This document shows, piece after piece, positions 23,116 to 32,141 of a DNA stretch of 35,819 nucleotides. The translations under genes and the position numbers were made by a program. The DNA lies in contig CANFUO010000014.1 of assembly GCA_947450225.1 (NCBI GenBank), forward strand, positions 1 through 35,819. Direction: 5' to 3'. Source of the stretch: Burkholderiaceae bacterium (GTDB lineage Bacteria; Pseudomonadota; Gammaproteobacteria; Burkholderiales; Burkholderiaceae). The notes under the pieces are model-generated. The model had not been told where the DNA came from and made no database searches. It saw only the letters and a list, made by a program, of their open reading frames with translations. Every line of letters starts with the position of its first letter. The first letter of the stretch is position 1.

Positions 23116-24789
23116 TTAGCTGCGAAGTTCTTTACGCAGTATCTTGCCGACGTTTGATTTTGGTAAGGAGTCCACAAATTGAATATGTTTAGGTCTTTTG
23201 TAATTAGTCAGATTAAGGGCGCAATAGTCCATAACTTCTTGTTCGGTTAGGGCTGGATTTTTTTTCACGATAAATGCTTTTACGCTACTTCCAGAACGAT
23301 CATCATCGACACCAATCACCGCGCATTCCAAAACATTTGGAATTTGGGACAGCACTTCCTCGACCTCATTGGGATAGACATTAAATCCAGAGACAAGAAT
23401 CATATCTTTTTTGCGATCGATAATTTTTACAAAGCCTGCATTGTCCATAAAGCCAATATCACCACTTTTAAAATAACCATCAGCGGTCATGACTAATTGT
23501 GTTTCATCATCACGTTGCCAGTAGCCCCGCATCACTTGTGGCCCTTTAATACAAATTTCTCCTGCCTCAAGAAGATCAACTTCTTCGCCGAGGTCATTAC
23601 GAATCGAAATAGAGGTATTGGGTAAGGGTAGACCGATATGTCCTGTGAACTCAGAGGTAGTCGTTAAATTACAGCAAGCTACCGGTGAAGTTTCTGATAA
23701 TCCATAGCCCTCAACAATGGCACTACCAGTCATCGCTTGCCAGCGGTCCGCGACTGATTTTTGGACAGCCATCCCACCGCCAATCGTGGCGATCAAACTT
23801 GAAAAATCAAGTTTTGAAAACTGCGGGTTTTGCATAAGAGCATTGAATAGCGTATTTACTGCAGGAAAGATATGAAGGGCTTTTAGACCAGACAGTGTTT
23901 TAACAAAGCCTGGTATATCTTTCGGATTCGCAATTAAAATACTGATGCCCCCAGAGCGAATACTAAAAAGACAGCACGCAGTAAGCGCAAAAATATGGTA
24001 AAGGGGTAATGCGCAAACAAAAGTGAGTTGTTGGATCGATACTTTGTTCAACGCAGGAACCAACCAGGCTTCCACTTGCAAGACATTCGCTATCAAATTG
24101 CGGTGTTCAAGGACGGCGCCCTTTGAGACCCCGGTGGTGCCACCCGTATATTGCAAAAAAGCAGCATCATGACTTTGGATTTGCGGTTTTATAAAACTCA
24201 TCCTAGCGCCGATCTTAAGAGCTTCCTTAAACGTCGTGTAATGAGGTAACTGCCATTTAGGGACAAGCTTTTTGATATATTTGACTACGAAATCGATTAA
24301 AACCCCTTTGGCGCCGAGCAATTCACCCATCGAAGCTACGATGACATTTTCGACATGAACTTGGGGTAAGACGGCACTCAGGACATGGGCAAAATTTTCC
24401 AGAATGACGATCGTGTTGGCGCCGCTATCTTTTAACTGATGTTCGAGCTCACGGGGAGTGTACAAAGGATTGACATTGACCACAATCGCGCCACAGCGCA
24501 AAATCCCCGCAATCGCGATGGGATACTGTAAAACGTTGGGCATCATAATGGCGACACGGTCGCCCTTTTTTATCCCCAGAAATTGCAAAAATTGGGCAAA
24601 GTTAGCAGATTGAAGATCAAGATCTTTATAGGTGAGCGGTACACCGAAGGACTCAAAAGCGGGCAGGCTTGCATTGTTTTTAAAAGAGTCCTCAAACAAA
24701 TCAACCAGTGACTCATAGGCGCAGACATCGATGTTGGCTGGAATTTCTTGAGGGTAACTGTTTAACCAAATTGGTTTATGCATCATCAT
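23116..24789 (-). CDS. fadD: Long-chain fatty acid-CoA ligase
   Basis: A 557-residue ANL-superfamily enzyme activating fatty acids to acyl-CoA through an acyl-adenylate. The P-loop-like YTGGTTGVSKGA is at 214-225, the adenylate site GYGLSETSP at 362-370, Asp445 is in KSGDIGF, and Lys549 in VGKILRKELR is the catalytic lysine of the C-terminal domain. The length matches bacterial FadD. The start MMMH leaves three adjacent ATGs, so the exact one is uncertain by up to two codons. The enzyme would supply beta-oxidation, consistent with hbd elsewhere in the window. Confidence 0.93.
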   Translation of the reverse strand: MMMHKPIWLNSYPQEIPANIDVCAYESLVDLFEDSFKNNASLPAFESFGVPLTYKDLDLQSANFAQFLQFLGIKKGDRVAIMMPNVLQYPIAIAGILRCGAIVVNVNPLYTPRELEHQLKDSGANTIVILENFAHVLSAVLPQVHVENVIVASMGELLGAKGVLIDFVVKYIKKLVPKWQLPHYTTFKEALKIGARMSFIKPQIQSHDAAFLQYTGGTTGVSKGAVLEHRNLIANVLQVEAWLVPALNKVSIQQLTFVCALPLYHIFALTACCLFSIRSGGISILIANPKDIPGFVKTLSGLKALHIFPAVNTLFNALMQNPQFSKLDFSSLIATIGGGMAVQKSVADRWQAMTGSAIVEGYGLSETSPVACCNLTTTSEFTGHIGLPLPNTSISIRNDLGEEVDLLEAGEICIKGPQVMRGYWQRDDETQLVMTADGYFKSGDIGFMDNAGFVKIIDRKKDMILVSGFNVYPNEVEEVLSQIPNVLECAVIGVDDDRSGSSVKAFIVKKNPALTEQEVMDYCALNLTNYKRPKHIQFVDSLPKSNVGKILRKELRS

Positions 24790-25315
24790 TTACTTTCATG
24801 GGTTACAAAAGCATACACGAGCTATTTAACCCTATAATAATCATGCCTTTATTGACAAATAGCTATTCAATTCCAATTCTAATTAATTGTATAAAAATCT
24901 TGCATGGAAAGATATACGCATAATTACCTACAAAAAAGCATGATTTACTTCATAAAACCTAAAAGACTCAGGAATTGACTGAAATATGCTAAAAAAAATA
25001 CGAATTAATTGTAATTAAGGTAACTTAATGTATAAAAGCATTATTTTTATGATAGTTAACAACTTTTAGCTTAATTTAAGGGTATTTAAGGTGCCTTTAT
25101 CCTCTATAAAGCCTCTTATAATGGCAAAAAACCTTCTATTTAAACTAAGTAATGAGCTGGGTCAGCTCATTAGATATTTATTATTATTCATTAATATCAA
25201 TAGAATTAATAAAAATATTTATATTGATGTGATAATTAATTAGAATCAATCATTCATTAATGAATATAATCTTATGATGAAATCCATTTAAATATTACTT
25301 AATAACAGGCTATAT
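24790..25315. other. AT-rich 526-base gene-free gap before the H-NS gene
   Basis: I see no gene here on either strand. The DNA is strongly AT-rich with many TAAT and ATTAAT runs. It holds a perfect 10-bp hairpin with a 3-base loop (TAATGAGCTG at 25150-25159 pairing with CAGCTCATTA at 25163-25172) and a 14-bp palindrome ATTCATTAATGAAT (25252-25265) about 50 bases before the H-NS start. Composition is what H-NS family proteins bind, so autoregulation of the downstream gene is likely. Confidence 0.6.
25150..25172. repeat. Perfect 10-bp hairpin in the AT-rich gap
   Basis: TAATGAGCTG, loop GGT, CAGCTCATTA. It is the most GC-rich spot of the surrounding 500 bases. The following sequence is AT-rich but has no clean T-run, so it is at best a weak terminator; it could also be a protein-binding site. 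Confidence 0.5.
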
Positions 25316-25594
25316 ATGTCAAATTATGAAGATTTAATTAAACAGCGCGAAATCTTGGATCAGCAGATTCAAACGATTAAAGAAAATGAAAAAATAGCAG
25401 CTGTGCAAACCATTAAAGCCCTCATCGAAAAACATCACATCACTGCTAGTGATTTATTCTCAAAAAAACCTGGGAATACTTCAAAGAAGGTTCCCGCCAA
25501 ATACCGGAATCCTGCCAGCGGAGAAACTTGGACTGGACGAGGCAAGGCGCCTGTATGGATTGCCGGTAAACAGCGAGACTCATTTCTGATTTAA
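25316..25594 (+). CDS. H-NS family DNA-binding protein
   Basis: A 92-residue nucleoid protein. Residues 1-40 form the oligomerisation coiled coil (EDLIKQREILDQQIQTIKENEK), a flexible basic linker follows, and the C-terminal DNA-binding motif is YRNPASGETWTGRGKAPVWI (63-82), with the GRG core that enters AT-rich minor grooves. Such short H-NS homologues are common in Burkholderiales. It lies after an AT-rich gene-free stretch and is convergent with a regulator gene, with a terminator between them. Confidence 0.94.
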   Translation: MSNYEDLIKQREILDQQIQTIKENEKIAAVQTIKALIEKHHITASDLFSKKPGNTSKKVPAKYRNPASGETWTGRGKAPVWIAGKQRDSFLI

Positions 25595-25631
25595 ATGTCC
25601 CTTATAGAAGTTTTTCTAAAAGGGCATTTTT
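25593..25631 (+). terminator. Rho-independent terminator after the H-NS gene
   Basis: The H-NS stop region folds into a long imperfect hairpin: AAATG(T)CCCTT (25593-25603) pairs with AAGGGCATTT, an inner TAGAA/TTCTA adds five pairs, and TTTTT (25627-25631) follows. It covers the end of the convergent regulator gene. The A-rich other side could allow weak termination in that direction too. Confidence 0.7.
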
Positions 25632-26234
25632 AACAACGCTTTCTAAAAGCTCAATGGAATTCACGTATTTATAAATACGTCCTTTAAAAGAAGGACTTAA
25701 TACGTGTTGAGTATTTGCTTCAGAACTCAGATAATCAGTTCCATGTGGTAATTGATGGATGGAGTCTTGATGAATCATAATGGGTATTTGCTTAGTGACA
25801 GTATTTTTATCCAATTGATGAATGAGGTGATATTGATCTAAAGCACTTATTTTAGGATCAACAAATATAATCTCTGGCTTTAGTTCAACGGCCGCCATTA
25901 ATGCTTCGCTAATATCCAAAAAAGAGTGGCAGCGGATACCGGACTCCAGATCCTTGCAGTGATTCTCAAAAGTTAAGATATCCTCAGATTGAGAGAAAAC
26001 ACCTAAAATTGAATAGTTCTTACTGCAAAAATGGCGCAGTAAATCAAGTCTTTTGGACAATTGACGTTGAATGGACAAGTCCAAAATACGGCGATGTCCA
26101 CCGCGTGTTTTCCAAGCAATTAGTTCTCCCGTTTCCACCATTTTTTGAATGGTTCCAAGGGATACTTGGAGGATTTTGGCTGTTTCACGTGTACTTTTGC
26201 AACTAAGCTCTTCGGTTTGGGTTGTTTCTAACAT
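25602..26234 (-). CDS. Regulator with excisionase/MerR-type HTH and receiver-like domain
   Basis: A 210-residue protein with an N-terminal helix-turn-helix of the excisionase/MerR type (residues 12-51: STRETAKILQVSLGTIQKM, then GELIAWKTRGGHRRI). A second domain from about residue 74 resembles a response-regulator receiver: strand SILGVF, the strand-and-acid IIFVDPKIS with Asp126 at the phosphorylation position, and a late KYVNSIELLESVV like the KPF...LL end of receivers. The acidic pair normally after strand 1 is replaced by SQ (residues 81-82), so ordinary phosphorylation is doubtful. The start at 26234 has AAAGGAGAT 7 bases upstream; a start at 26267 is less likely. No histidine kinase is nearby. 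It lies upstream of, and divergent from, sucA. Confidence 0.82.
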   Translation of the reverse strand: MLETTQTEELSCKSTRETAKILQVSLGTIQKMVETGELIAWKTRGGHRRILDLSIQRQLSKRLDLLRHFCSKNYSILGVFSQSEDILTFENHCKDLESGIRCHSFLDISEALMAAVELKPEIIFVDPKISALDQYHLIHQLDKNTVTKQIPIMIHQDSIHQLPHGTDYLSSEANTQHVLSPSFKGRIYKYVNSIELLESVVKNALLEKLL

Positions 26235-26277
26235 TGATTTATCTCCTTTAAAAATGTCAAAATCCATCTTAAGAGTG

Positions 26278-26291
26278 TTAAATCGATTTAA
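26278..26291. promoter_or_regulatory. 14-bp perfect palindrome upstream of the HTH/receiver-like gene
   Basis: TTAAATCGATTTAA (26278-26291) is fully self-complementary and lies 44 bases upstream of that gene's start, in the divergent region to sucA. It is a plausible operator for the regulator itself, or for sucA. Confidence 0.45.
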
Positions 26292-26484
26292 ATATCAGAA
26301 CTATCTGAATTATTTGTAGGAAATGTCTTTAAACGAGGTGTTTATCTGCAATAACAACAACTTGAAACAGAAAAACAGGCAATAAGAGAGCAAATGTCAT
26401 AAAATTGTCTGACAAACCTACTTATTATGTAGATAAGACTATTTATAAATGAGTTGGTTTGGGAAACGTTTTAGGAATTTCGCA

Positions 26485-26550
26485 ATCTACTAATCGGTTA
26501 GGCCGTGTCGTAGATGGTTGACTAACCCACTTACATATCGGGAAACCCGA
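26485..26550 (+). ncRNA. Structured leader RNA of sucA, probable pseudoknot (SucA RNA motif candidate)
   Basis: Two stems interlock: ATCTAC (26485-26490) with GTAGAT (26510-26515), and GGTTAG (26496-26501) with CTAACC (26522-26527), which gives an H-type pseudoknot. A third hairpin TCGGG-AAA-CCCGA (26538-26550) ends just before the Shine-Dalgarno AAAAGG (26553-26558). A conserved 'SucA' RNA motif in Burkholderiales sucA 5' UTRs is known from published comparative work, and this fits its position. The ligand is unknown. The rest of the gap from 26292 is AT-rich leader or promoter sequence with no gene. Confidence 0.65.
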
Positions 26551-26566
26551 AGAAAAGGTGAGCATT

Positions 26567-29425
26567 ATGATGCAGTCTTATCAGGGTACATCGTACCTAT
26601 TTGGGGGCAATGCGCCCTATGTCGAAGAGCTATATGAAGCTTATTTAAATGACCCAGGCTCAGTACCTGACAACTGGCGACAATATTTTGATGGCGTACA
26701 AAACTTACCTGCGGTTGATGGCAGTGCTTCTAAAGACATTGCGCACGCACCAATCGTTGCATCATTTGCACAACGCGCTAGGGTTGCGCCGATCCGCCAT
26801 GTTGAGGACTCAGCTGACTCAAGCATGGGTCGTAAACGAGTCGCGGTTCAACAGTTAATCGCAACGTATCGAAATGTTGGAACAAGATGGGCTGATTTAG
26901 ATCCCCTAAAAAGAACAGAGCGCCCCAATATTCCTGAGTTAGATCCAGCTTACTATGGCTTTACTGACGCGGATATGGATATTGTCTTTAATACTAGCAA
27001 TACGTTTTTCGGCAAAGACAAAATGAAATTACGTGAGTTATTACAAAACTTACGTCAAACATATTGCGGCACGATTGGTGTCGAGTATATGTATATCACT
27101 GATCAAAATATCAAAAAGTGGTGGCAGGAAAAATTAGAGTCGATTCGTTCAACTCCAAACTTTACCGCAACGAAAAAAATCAATATCTTGAATCGATTAA
27201 CCGCTGCAGAGGGTCTTGAGCGATTCTTGCATACTAAGTATGTTGGTCAAAAAAGATTCTCACTTGAAGGTGGTGAAAGTTTCATCGCTTCGATGGATGA
27301 AATTTTAGACGCTGGTGGATTAGCTGGTGTTCAAGAAATGGTTATTGGGATGGCCCACCGAGGACGTTTAAATGTTCTAGTGAACACCTTAGGTAAGGTA
27401 CCAAAAGATTTGTTTGCGGAGTTTGACCATACAGCACCAGAAGATTTGCCATCTGGTGATGTTAAGTATCACCAAGGTTTCTCTAGCGATATTTCTACTG
27501 CAGGTGGCCCTGTGCATTTATCTTTAGCATTTAACCCATCCCATCTAGAAATTGTTAATCCAGTCGTAGAAGGATCTGTACGCGCACGTATGGATCGTCG
27601 TGGAGATAAAACAGGGGCACAAGTGTTGCCCATCTTAGTGCACGGTGATGCAGCAATTGCAGGTCAAGGTGTTGTCCAAGAAACATTAGCATTGGCAGAA
27701 GTGCGTGGCTATCACACAGGTGGCACACTCCACATTGTGATCAATAATCAAATTGGATTTACAACTTCAGATCCTCGTGACATGCGTTCGACCTTGTATT
27801 GCACTGACATCATGAAAACTATTGAAGCACCAATCTTGCACGTCAATGGAGATGATCCTGAGGCTGTCGTATTGGCTACACAGCTAGCAATTGAATACAG
27901 AATGAAGTTTAAGAAAGACGTCGGTATTGACATCATTTGTTTCCGCAAGCTTGGGCACAACGAGCAAGATACCCCATCGATGACGCAGCCTTTGATGTAC
28001 AAAACTATTTCACAACATCCAGGTACACGCAAGTTATATGCAGATAAGTTAGAGACTCAGGGCATTATTCCAGTAGGTGGTGGTGATGACATGGTCAAAA
28101 CTTATCGAGCTGAGTTGGATGCAGGGGATAAAAGAACTTCAGATCCCGTGATAACTAACTTTAAAGGTAAGTATGCGGTCGATTGGTCCCCTTTCTTGAA
28201 CAAAAAGTGGACCGATAATGCCGATACAGCGATTCCACTGACAGAGTGGAAGCGTTTAGCAGAAAAAATTACCAAAGCGCCCGAAGGCTTTAAAGTTCAT
28301 CCACTCGTTGAGACAGTCCTTAAAAATAGGGCTGCCATGGGTCGTGGAGATATCAATGTTGACTGGGGCATGGGTGAGCACATGGCATTTGCTTCGCTGG
28401 TTGCGAGTGGCTATCCTATCCGTTTATCAGGTGAGGATAGTGGTCGTGGAACATTTACTCACCGGCATTCAGTATTGCATGATCAAGATCGTGAAAAGTG
28501 GGACATTGGTACTTATATCCCATTGCAGCACGTTGCTCAAGGGCAAGCACCATTTGAAGTGATTGATTCCATTTTGTCAGAAGAGGCTGTTTTAGGTTTT
28601 GAATATGGATATTCCTCTGCAGAGCCTAATACATTAACGATTTGGGAAGCGCAGTTTGGCGATTTTGCCAATGGCGCGCAGGTGGTAATTGATCAATTTA
28701 TCGCCTCAGGTGAAGTGAAGTGGGGGCGTGTCAATGGTCTAGTGATGATGCTTCCACACGGTTATGAAGGTCAAGGCCCTGAGCACTCATCCGCAAGACT
28801 TGAGCGGTTTATGCAATTATGTGCAGATATCAATATGCAAGTTGTTCAGCCGACAACAGCGTCACAGATTTTCCATTTACTGCGTCGTCAAATGATTCGC
28901 TCGTTCCGTAAGCCATTGATCATCATGACACCAAAATCATTATTAAGAAATAAAGATGCTACTTCACCTATTTCAGAATTTACTAAAGGTGAGTTTCATA
29001 CTGTTCTTGGTGAGCAAGATGCCAATGTAGATGCGCAAAAAGTAACACGAATCATTATGTGTTCAGGTAAGGTTTACTATGATTTAGTCAAGGCAAGAGA
29101 GGCTAAAAAATCGAAAGACACGGCGATAGTTCGTATCGAGCAGTTGTATCCTTTCCCACATAAAGCCTTTGCAACAGAACTCAAAAAATATCCAAATGCT
29201 ACAGAACTTGTGTGGACCCAGGATGAGCCTCAGAATCAAGGTGCCTGGTTCTTTATTCAGCACAATATTCATGAGAACATGGTTGAAGGACAAAAGCTTG
29301 GCTACTCAGGTCGCCCAGCTTCTGCATCTCCGGCCTGCGGGTATTCACATCTTCATCAAGATCAACAAAAGTCATTAGTGGATGGCGCATTTGCAAAGTT
29401 AAAAGGTTTTGCACTTACTAAATAA
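26567..29425 (+). CDS. sucA: 2-oxoglutarate dehydrogenase E1 component
   Basis: Thiamine diphosphate-dependent decarboxylase of the 2-oxoglutarate dehydrogenase complex (TCA cycle), 952 residues. The N-terminal domain has the SYLFGGNAPYVEELYEAYL pattern that binds E2/E3. The ThDP region has MAHRGRLNVL, HGDAAIAGQG and INNQIGFTTS, and the later transketolase-like half has GYEGQGPEHSSARLERF. The start is ATG 26567: AAAAGGTGAG supplies a ribosome-binding site about 6 bases upstream, while GTG 26558 lies inside it. It is first in the sucA-sucB-lpdA-zapE unit, with a structured RNA leader. Confidence 0.97.
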   Translation: MMQSYQGTSYLFGGNAPYVEELYEAYLNDPGSVPDNWRQYFDGVQNLPAVDGSASKDIAHAPIVASFAQRARVAPIRHVEDSADSSMGRKRVAVQQLIATYRNVGTRWADLDPLKRTERPNIPELDPAYYGFTDADMDIVFNTSNTFFGKDKMKLRELLQNLRQTYCGTIGVEYMYITDQNIKKWWQEKLESIRSTPNFTATKKINILNRLTAAEGLERFLHTKYVGQKRFSLEGGESFIASMDEILDAGGLAGVQEMVIGMAHRGRLNVLVNTLGKVPKDLFAEFDHTAPEDLPSGDVKYHQGFSSDISTAGGPVHLSLAFNPSHLEIVNPVVEGSVRARMDRRGDKTGAQVLPILVHGDAAIAGQGVVQETLALAEVRGYHTGGTLHIVINNQIGFTTSDPRDMRSTLYCTDIMKTIEAPILHVNGDDPEAVVLATQLAIEYRMKFKKDVGIDIICFRKLGHNEQDTPSMTQPLMYKTISQHPGTRKLYADKLETQGIIPVGGGDDMVKTYRAELDAGDKRTSDPVITNFKGKYAVDWSPFLNKKWTDNADTAIPLTEWKRLAEKITKAPEGFKVHPLVETVLKNRAAMGRGDINVDWGMGEHMAFASLVASGYPIRLSGEDSGRGTFTHRHSVLHDQDREKWDIGTYIPLQHVAQGQAPFEVIDSILSEEAVLGFEYGYSSAEPNTLTIWEAQFGDFANGAQVVIDQFIASGEVKWGRVNGLVMMLPHGYEGQGPEHSSARLERFMQLCADINMQVVQPTTASQIFHLLRRQMIRSFRKPLIIMTPKSLLRNKDATSPISEFTKGEFHTVLGEQDANVDAQKVTRIIMCSGKVYYDLVKAREAKKSKDTAIVRIEQLYPFPHKAFATELKKYPNATELVWTQDEPQNQGAWFFIQHNIHENMVEGQKLGYSGRPASASPACGYSHLHQDQQKSLVDGAFAKLKGFALTK

Positions 29426-29465
29426 ATTAATAAAAAACTACAAACATCATATATAAGGATTTACC

Positions 29466-30683
29466 ATGGCGATTTTCGAAGTTAAGGTTCCTCAGTTATC
29501 TGAGTCAGTTGCTGAAGCAACTTTATTGCAGTGGAAGAAAAAAGCAGGCGATAGCGTTGCTCAAGATGAGATTCTCATTGAGATTGAAACAGATAAAGTG
29601 GTATTAGAAGTACCTGCACCATCTGCTGGTGTCATCGCTGAAATTGTGATTGCCGATGGTGGCACAGTTGGATCTGATCAGGTCATCGCTAGAATTGACA
29701 GCGATGGCAAAGGCGCTGCTCCGGTAGCAGTCCCAACTCCTGCAGCTAAGGCTCCAGCAGCAGCTGCGCCATCACCTAGCTCTAACAGTGCTGCCGGAAT
29801 TGCTATGCCAGCGGCCGCAAAAATATTGGCAGAGAAAAACATGTCAGCTGCTGATGTTGCTGGATCAGGTAAGGATGGACGCGTAACCAAGGCTGATGCT
29901 TTGACTGCAAGCCCTGCTCCTGCAGTAGTAAAAGTAAGCGCCCCTAAAATGCCTTCACTCCCAGTCAATATGCCACTCGGCGACCGTCCTGAAGAGCGCG
30001 TGCCGATGAGTCGACTGCGGGCCAGAATTGCTGAAAGGCTCTTAGAGTCTCAAGCAACGAATGCTATTTTGACAACCTTCAATGAAGTCAATATGGCACC
30101 AGTCATGAATATGCGCAATAAATACAAAGACATCTTTGAAAAAGAGCATGGCGTGAAATTAGGTTTTATGTCTTTCTTTGTTAAAGCAGCAGTTCATGCG
30201 TTAAAGAAATATCCAGTTTTAAATGCCTCAGTAGATGGTAATGACATTGTGTATCACGGTTATTTTGACATTGGGATTGCAGTGGGATCACCGCGCGGAT
30301 TAGTCGTACCGATTTTGCGTGATGTTGATCAAATGAATCTTGCGGAAATCGAAAAGAAAATTTCTGAGTTTGGTGTAAAGGCACGTGACGGAAAATTAAC
30401 ACTTGATGATTTAACTGGCGGAACCTTCTCGATATCGAATGGTGGTGTATTTGGATCGATGTTATCGACACCGATTATTAATCCTCCGCAATCTGCAATT
30501 TTAGGGATTCATGCAACGAAAGATCGGGCAGTAGTAGAAGATGGTCAGATTGTGATTCGACCGATGAATTATTTGGCGATGTCCTATGATCACCGCATTA
30601 TTGATGGACGTGAGGCTGTGCTTGGTTTAGTGGCAATGAAAGAAGCACTCGAAGATCCAGCAAGACTATTACTTGATATTTAA
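29466..30683 (+). CDS. sucB: Dihydrolipoyllysine succinyltransferase, E2 component of 2-oxoglutarate dehydrogenase
   Basis: Transfers the succinyl group from E1 to coenzyme A. Of 405 residues, 1-80 form one lipoyl domain with the modified lysine in [11 protein letters not shown] (Lys44). A flexible Ala/Pro-rich linker (about 82-112) leads to the peripheral-subunit-binding domain ([23 protein letters not shown]). The catalytic domain ends with [13 protein letters not shown], His376 and Asp380 being catalytic. TAAGGA lies just upstream of the ATG. A single lipoyl domain is typical of 2-oxoglutarate rather than pyruvate E2. Confidence 0.97.
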   Translation: MAIFEVKVPQLSESVAEATLLQWKKKAGDSVAQDEILIEIETDKVVLEVPAPSAGVIAEIVIADGGTVGSDQVIARIDSDGKGAAPVAVPTPAAKAPAAAAPSPSSNSAAGIAMPAAAKILAEKNMSAADVAGSGKDGRVTKADALTASPAPAVVKVSAPKMPSLPVNMPLGDRPEERVPMSRLRARIAERLLESQATNAILTTFNEVNMAPVMNMRNKYKDIFEKEHGVKLGFMSFFVKAAVHALKKYPVLNASVDGNDIVYHGYFDIGIAVGSPRGLVVPILRDVDQMNLAEIEKKISEFGVKARDGKLTLDDLTGGTFSISNGGVFGSMLSTPIINPPQSAILGIHATKDRAVVEDGQIVIRPMNYLAMSYDHRIIDGREAVLGLVAMKEALEDPARLLLDI

Positions 30684-30692
30684 GGAAGAAGA

Positions 30693-32129
30693 ATGAGTCA
30701 AGAATTTGATGTGGTTGTCATTGGAGCCGGACCTGGCGGATATATTGCTGCAATTCGTGCGGCGCAGTTAGGTTTTACGGTGGCATGTGCAGAAGGCAAC
30801 GCTTACGATGACCCTAAAGCAGAGCCTCGCTTGGGAGGTACCTGTTTAAACGTAGGTTGTATCCCATCCAAGGCGTTGCTAGCTTCTTCAGAAGAGTTTG
30901 AGAATGTTGAAAAGCACATTGCAAGTCATGGTATTGAAGTCAAAGGTGCAAGTATCAATGTGCCAAAAATGATTGCACGTAAAGACGACATCGTGACCAA
31001 GATGACTGGTGGTATTGCGTATTTATTCAAAAAGAATAAAGTAACGCATCTCAAAGGATATGCATCGTTCCTTGGTCGTGAAAACAATCTTTATCAATTA
31101 TCGATAGATGGCAAAGACAAGCAGACCGTCAGCGCTAAGCATGTGATTATTGCCACAGGCTCAAAGGCAAGACACTTGCCAGGGATGGAAGTGGATAATA
31201 TGCTCATCTGTGATAACGAAGGTGGCTTAAAGTTTGAACAAACGCCTAAAAAATTAGGGGTGATTGGTGCCGGCGTGATTGGCTTAGAACTCGGTTCAGT
31301 ATGGCGTCGCCTTGGCTCAGAAGTTAGCATCTTAGAAGCCCTACCAACCTTTTTGGGGGCATGTGATCAAGGTATTGCAGCAGAGGCACAAAAATTATTT
31401 ACTAAGCAGGGACTGCAATTTAGTTTAGGCGTCAAGATTGGTGAAGTCAAAAAAGGCAAAAACAATGTAACCGTTAATTACACGGATGCTGCTGGGGCTA
31501 GTCATGCTTTGGTTGTCGATCGTTTAATTGTGTCTGTTGGTCGTGTGCCTAATACTGACCATTTGAATTTAGAAGCGATTGGTCTGAAGACTGATGAACG
31601 TGGATTTATTCCAGTCGATGATCACACTCTTGCCACAAGCGCCCCTGGAATCTATGCCATTGGGGATGTTGTGCGTGGACCGATGCTTGCGCATAAAGCA
31701 GAAGATGAAGGAGTATTGGTAGCGGAAATCCTTGCCGGACAAAAGCCACACATTGATTACAACTGTATCCCATGGGTCATTTACACATCTCCTGAAATTG
31801 CTTGGGTTGGTAAAACAGAGCAGCAACTCAAGGCGGAAGGTCGTGCGTATAAGCCTGGACAATTTCCATTTGCAGCCAATGGTCGTGCCTTAGGTATGGG
31901 CTCTGCGGATGGCTTTGTCAAAATCTTAGCGGACGAAAAAACCGATGAGATATTAGGGGTTCATATTATTGCCTCAGCAGCGTCTGATTTAATCGCCGAA
32001 GCTGTAGTTGCGATGGAGTTTAAAGCCTCTGCTGAAGATATCGCACGTATTTGTCACCCACATCCTAGTTTGTCTGAACCTATTCGTGAGGCAGCTTTAG
32101 CAACAGATCGTAGGGCTTTGAATTTCTGA
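30693..32129 (+). CDS. lpdA: Dihydrolipoyl dehydrogenase, E3 component
   Basis: Flavoenzyme that reoxidises the dihydrolipoyl groups of E2 with NAD+. Of 478 residues, the FAD motif GAGPGG begins at residue 11, the redox disulfide is Cys51-Cys56 in GGTCLNVGCIPSK, the NAD motif is IGAGVIGLELGSVW, a second FAD contact is GIYAIGDVVRGPMLAHKAEDEG, and the catalytic dyad is His457-Glu462 in HPHPSLSE. AAGGAAGAAG is a good ribosome-binding site 9 bases after sucB. It is probably shared between complexes. Confidence 0.97.
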   Translation: MSQEFDVVVIGAGPGGYIAAIRAAQLGFTVACAEGNAYDDPKAEPRLGGTCLNVGCIPSKALLASSEEFENVEKHIASHGIEVKGASINVPKMIARKDDIVTKMTGGIAYLFKKNKVTHLKGYASFLGRENNLYQLSIDGKDKQTVSAKHVIIATGSKARHLPGMEVDNMLICDNEGGLKFEQTPKKLGVIGAGVIGLELGSVWRRLGSEVSILEALPTFLGACDQGIAAEAQKLFTKQGLQFSLGVKIGEVKKGKNNVTVNYTDAAGASHALVVDRLIVSVGRVPNTDHLNLEAIGLKTDERGFIPVDDHTLATSAPGIYAIGDVVRGPMLAHKAEDEGVLVAEILAGQKPHIDYNCIPWVIYTSPEIAWVGKTEQQLKAEGRAYKPGQFPFAANGRALGMGSADGFVKILADEKTDEILGVHIIASAASDLIAEAVVAMEFKASAEDIARICHPHPSLSEPIREAALATDRRALNF

Positions 32130-32141
32130 CCATAGGTATGC

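Noticed and set aside
24708-24923. Plus-strand frame with an Arg/His-rich start over the 5' end of fadD
   Set aside because: It overlaps the conserved fadD coding start in antisense, has no ribosome-binding site, and resembles no protein I know.
29678-29968. Long Ala-rich minus-strand frame inside sucB
   Set aside because: It is the shadow of the Ala/Pro-rich linker; the plus-strand gene explains the composition fully.
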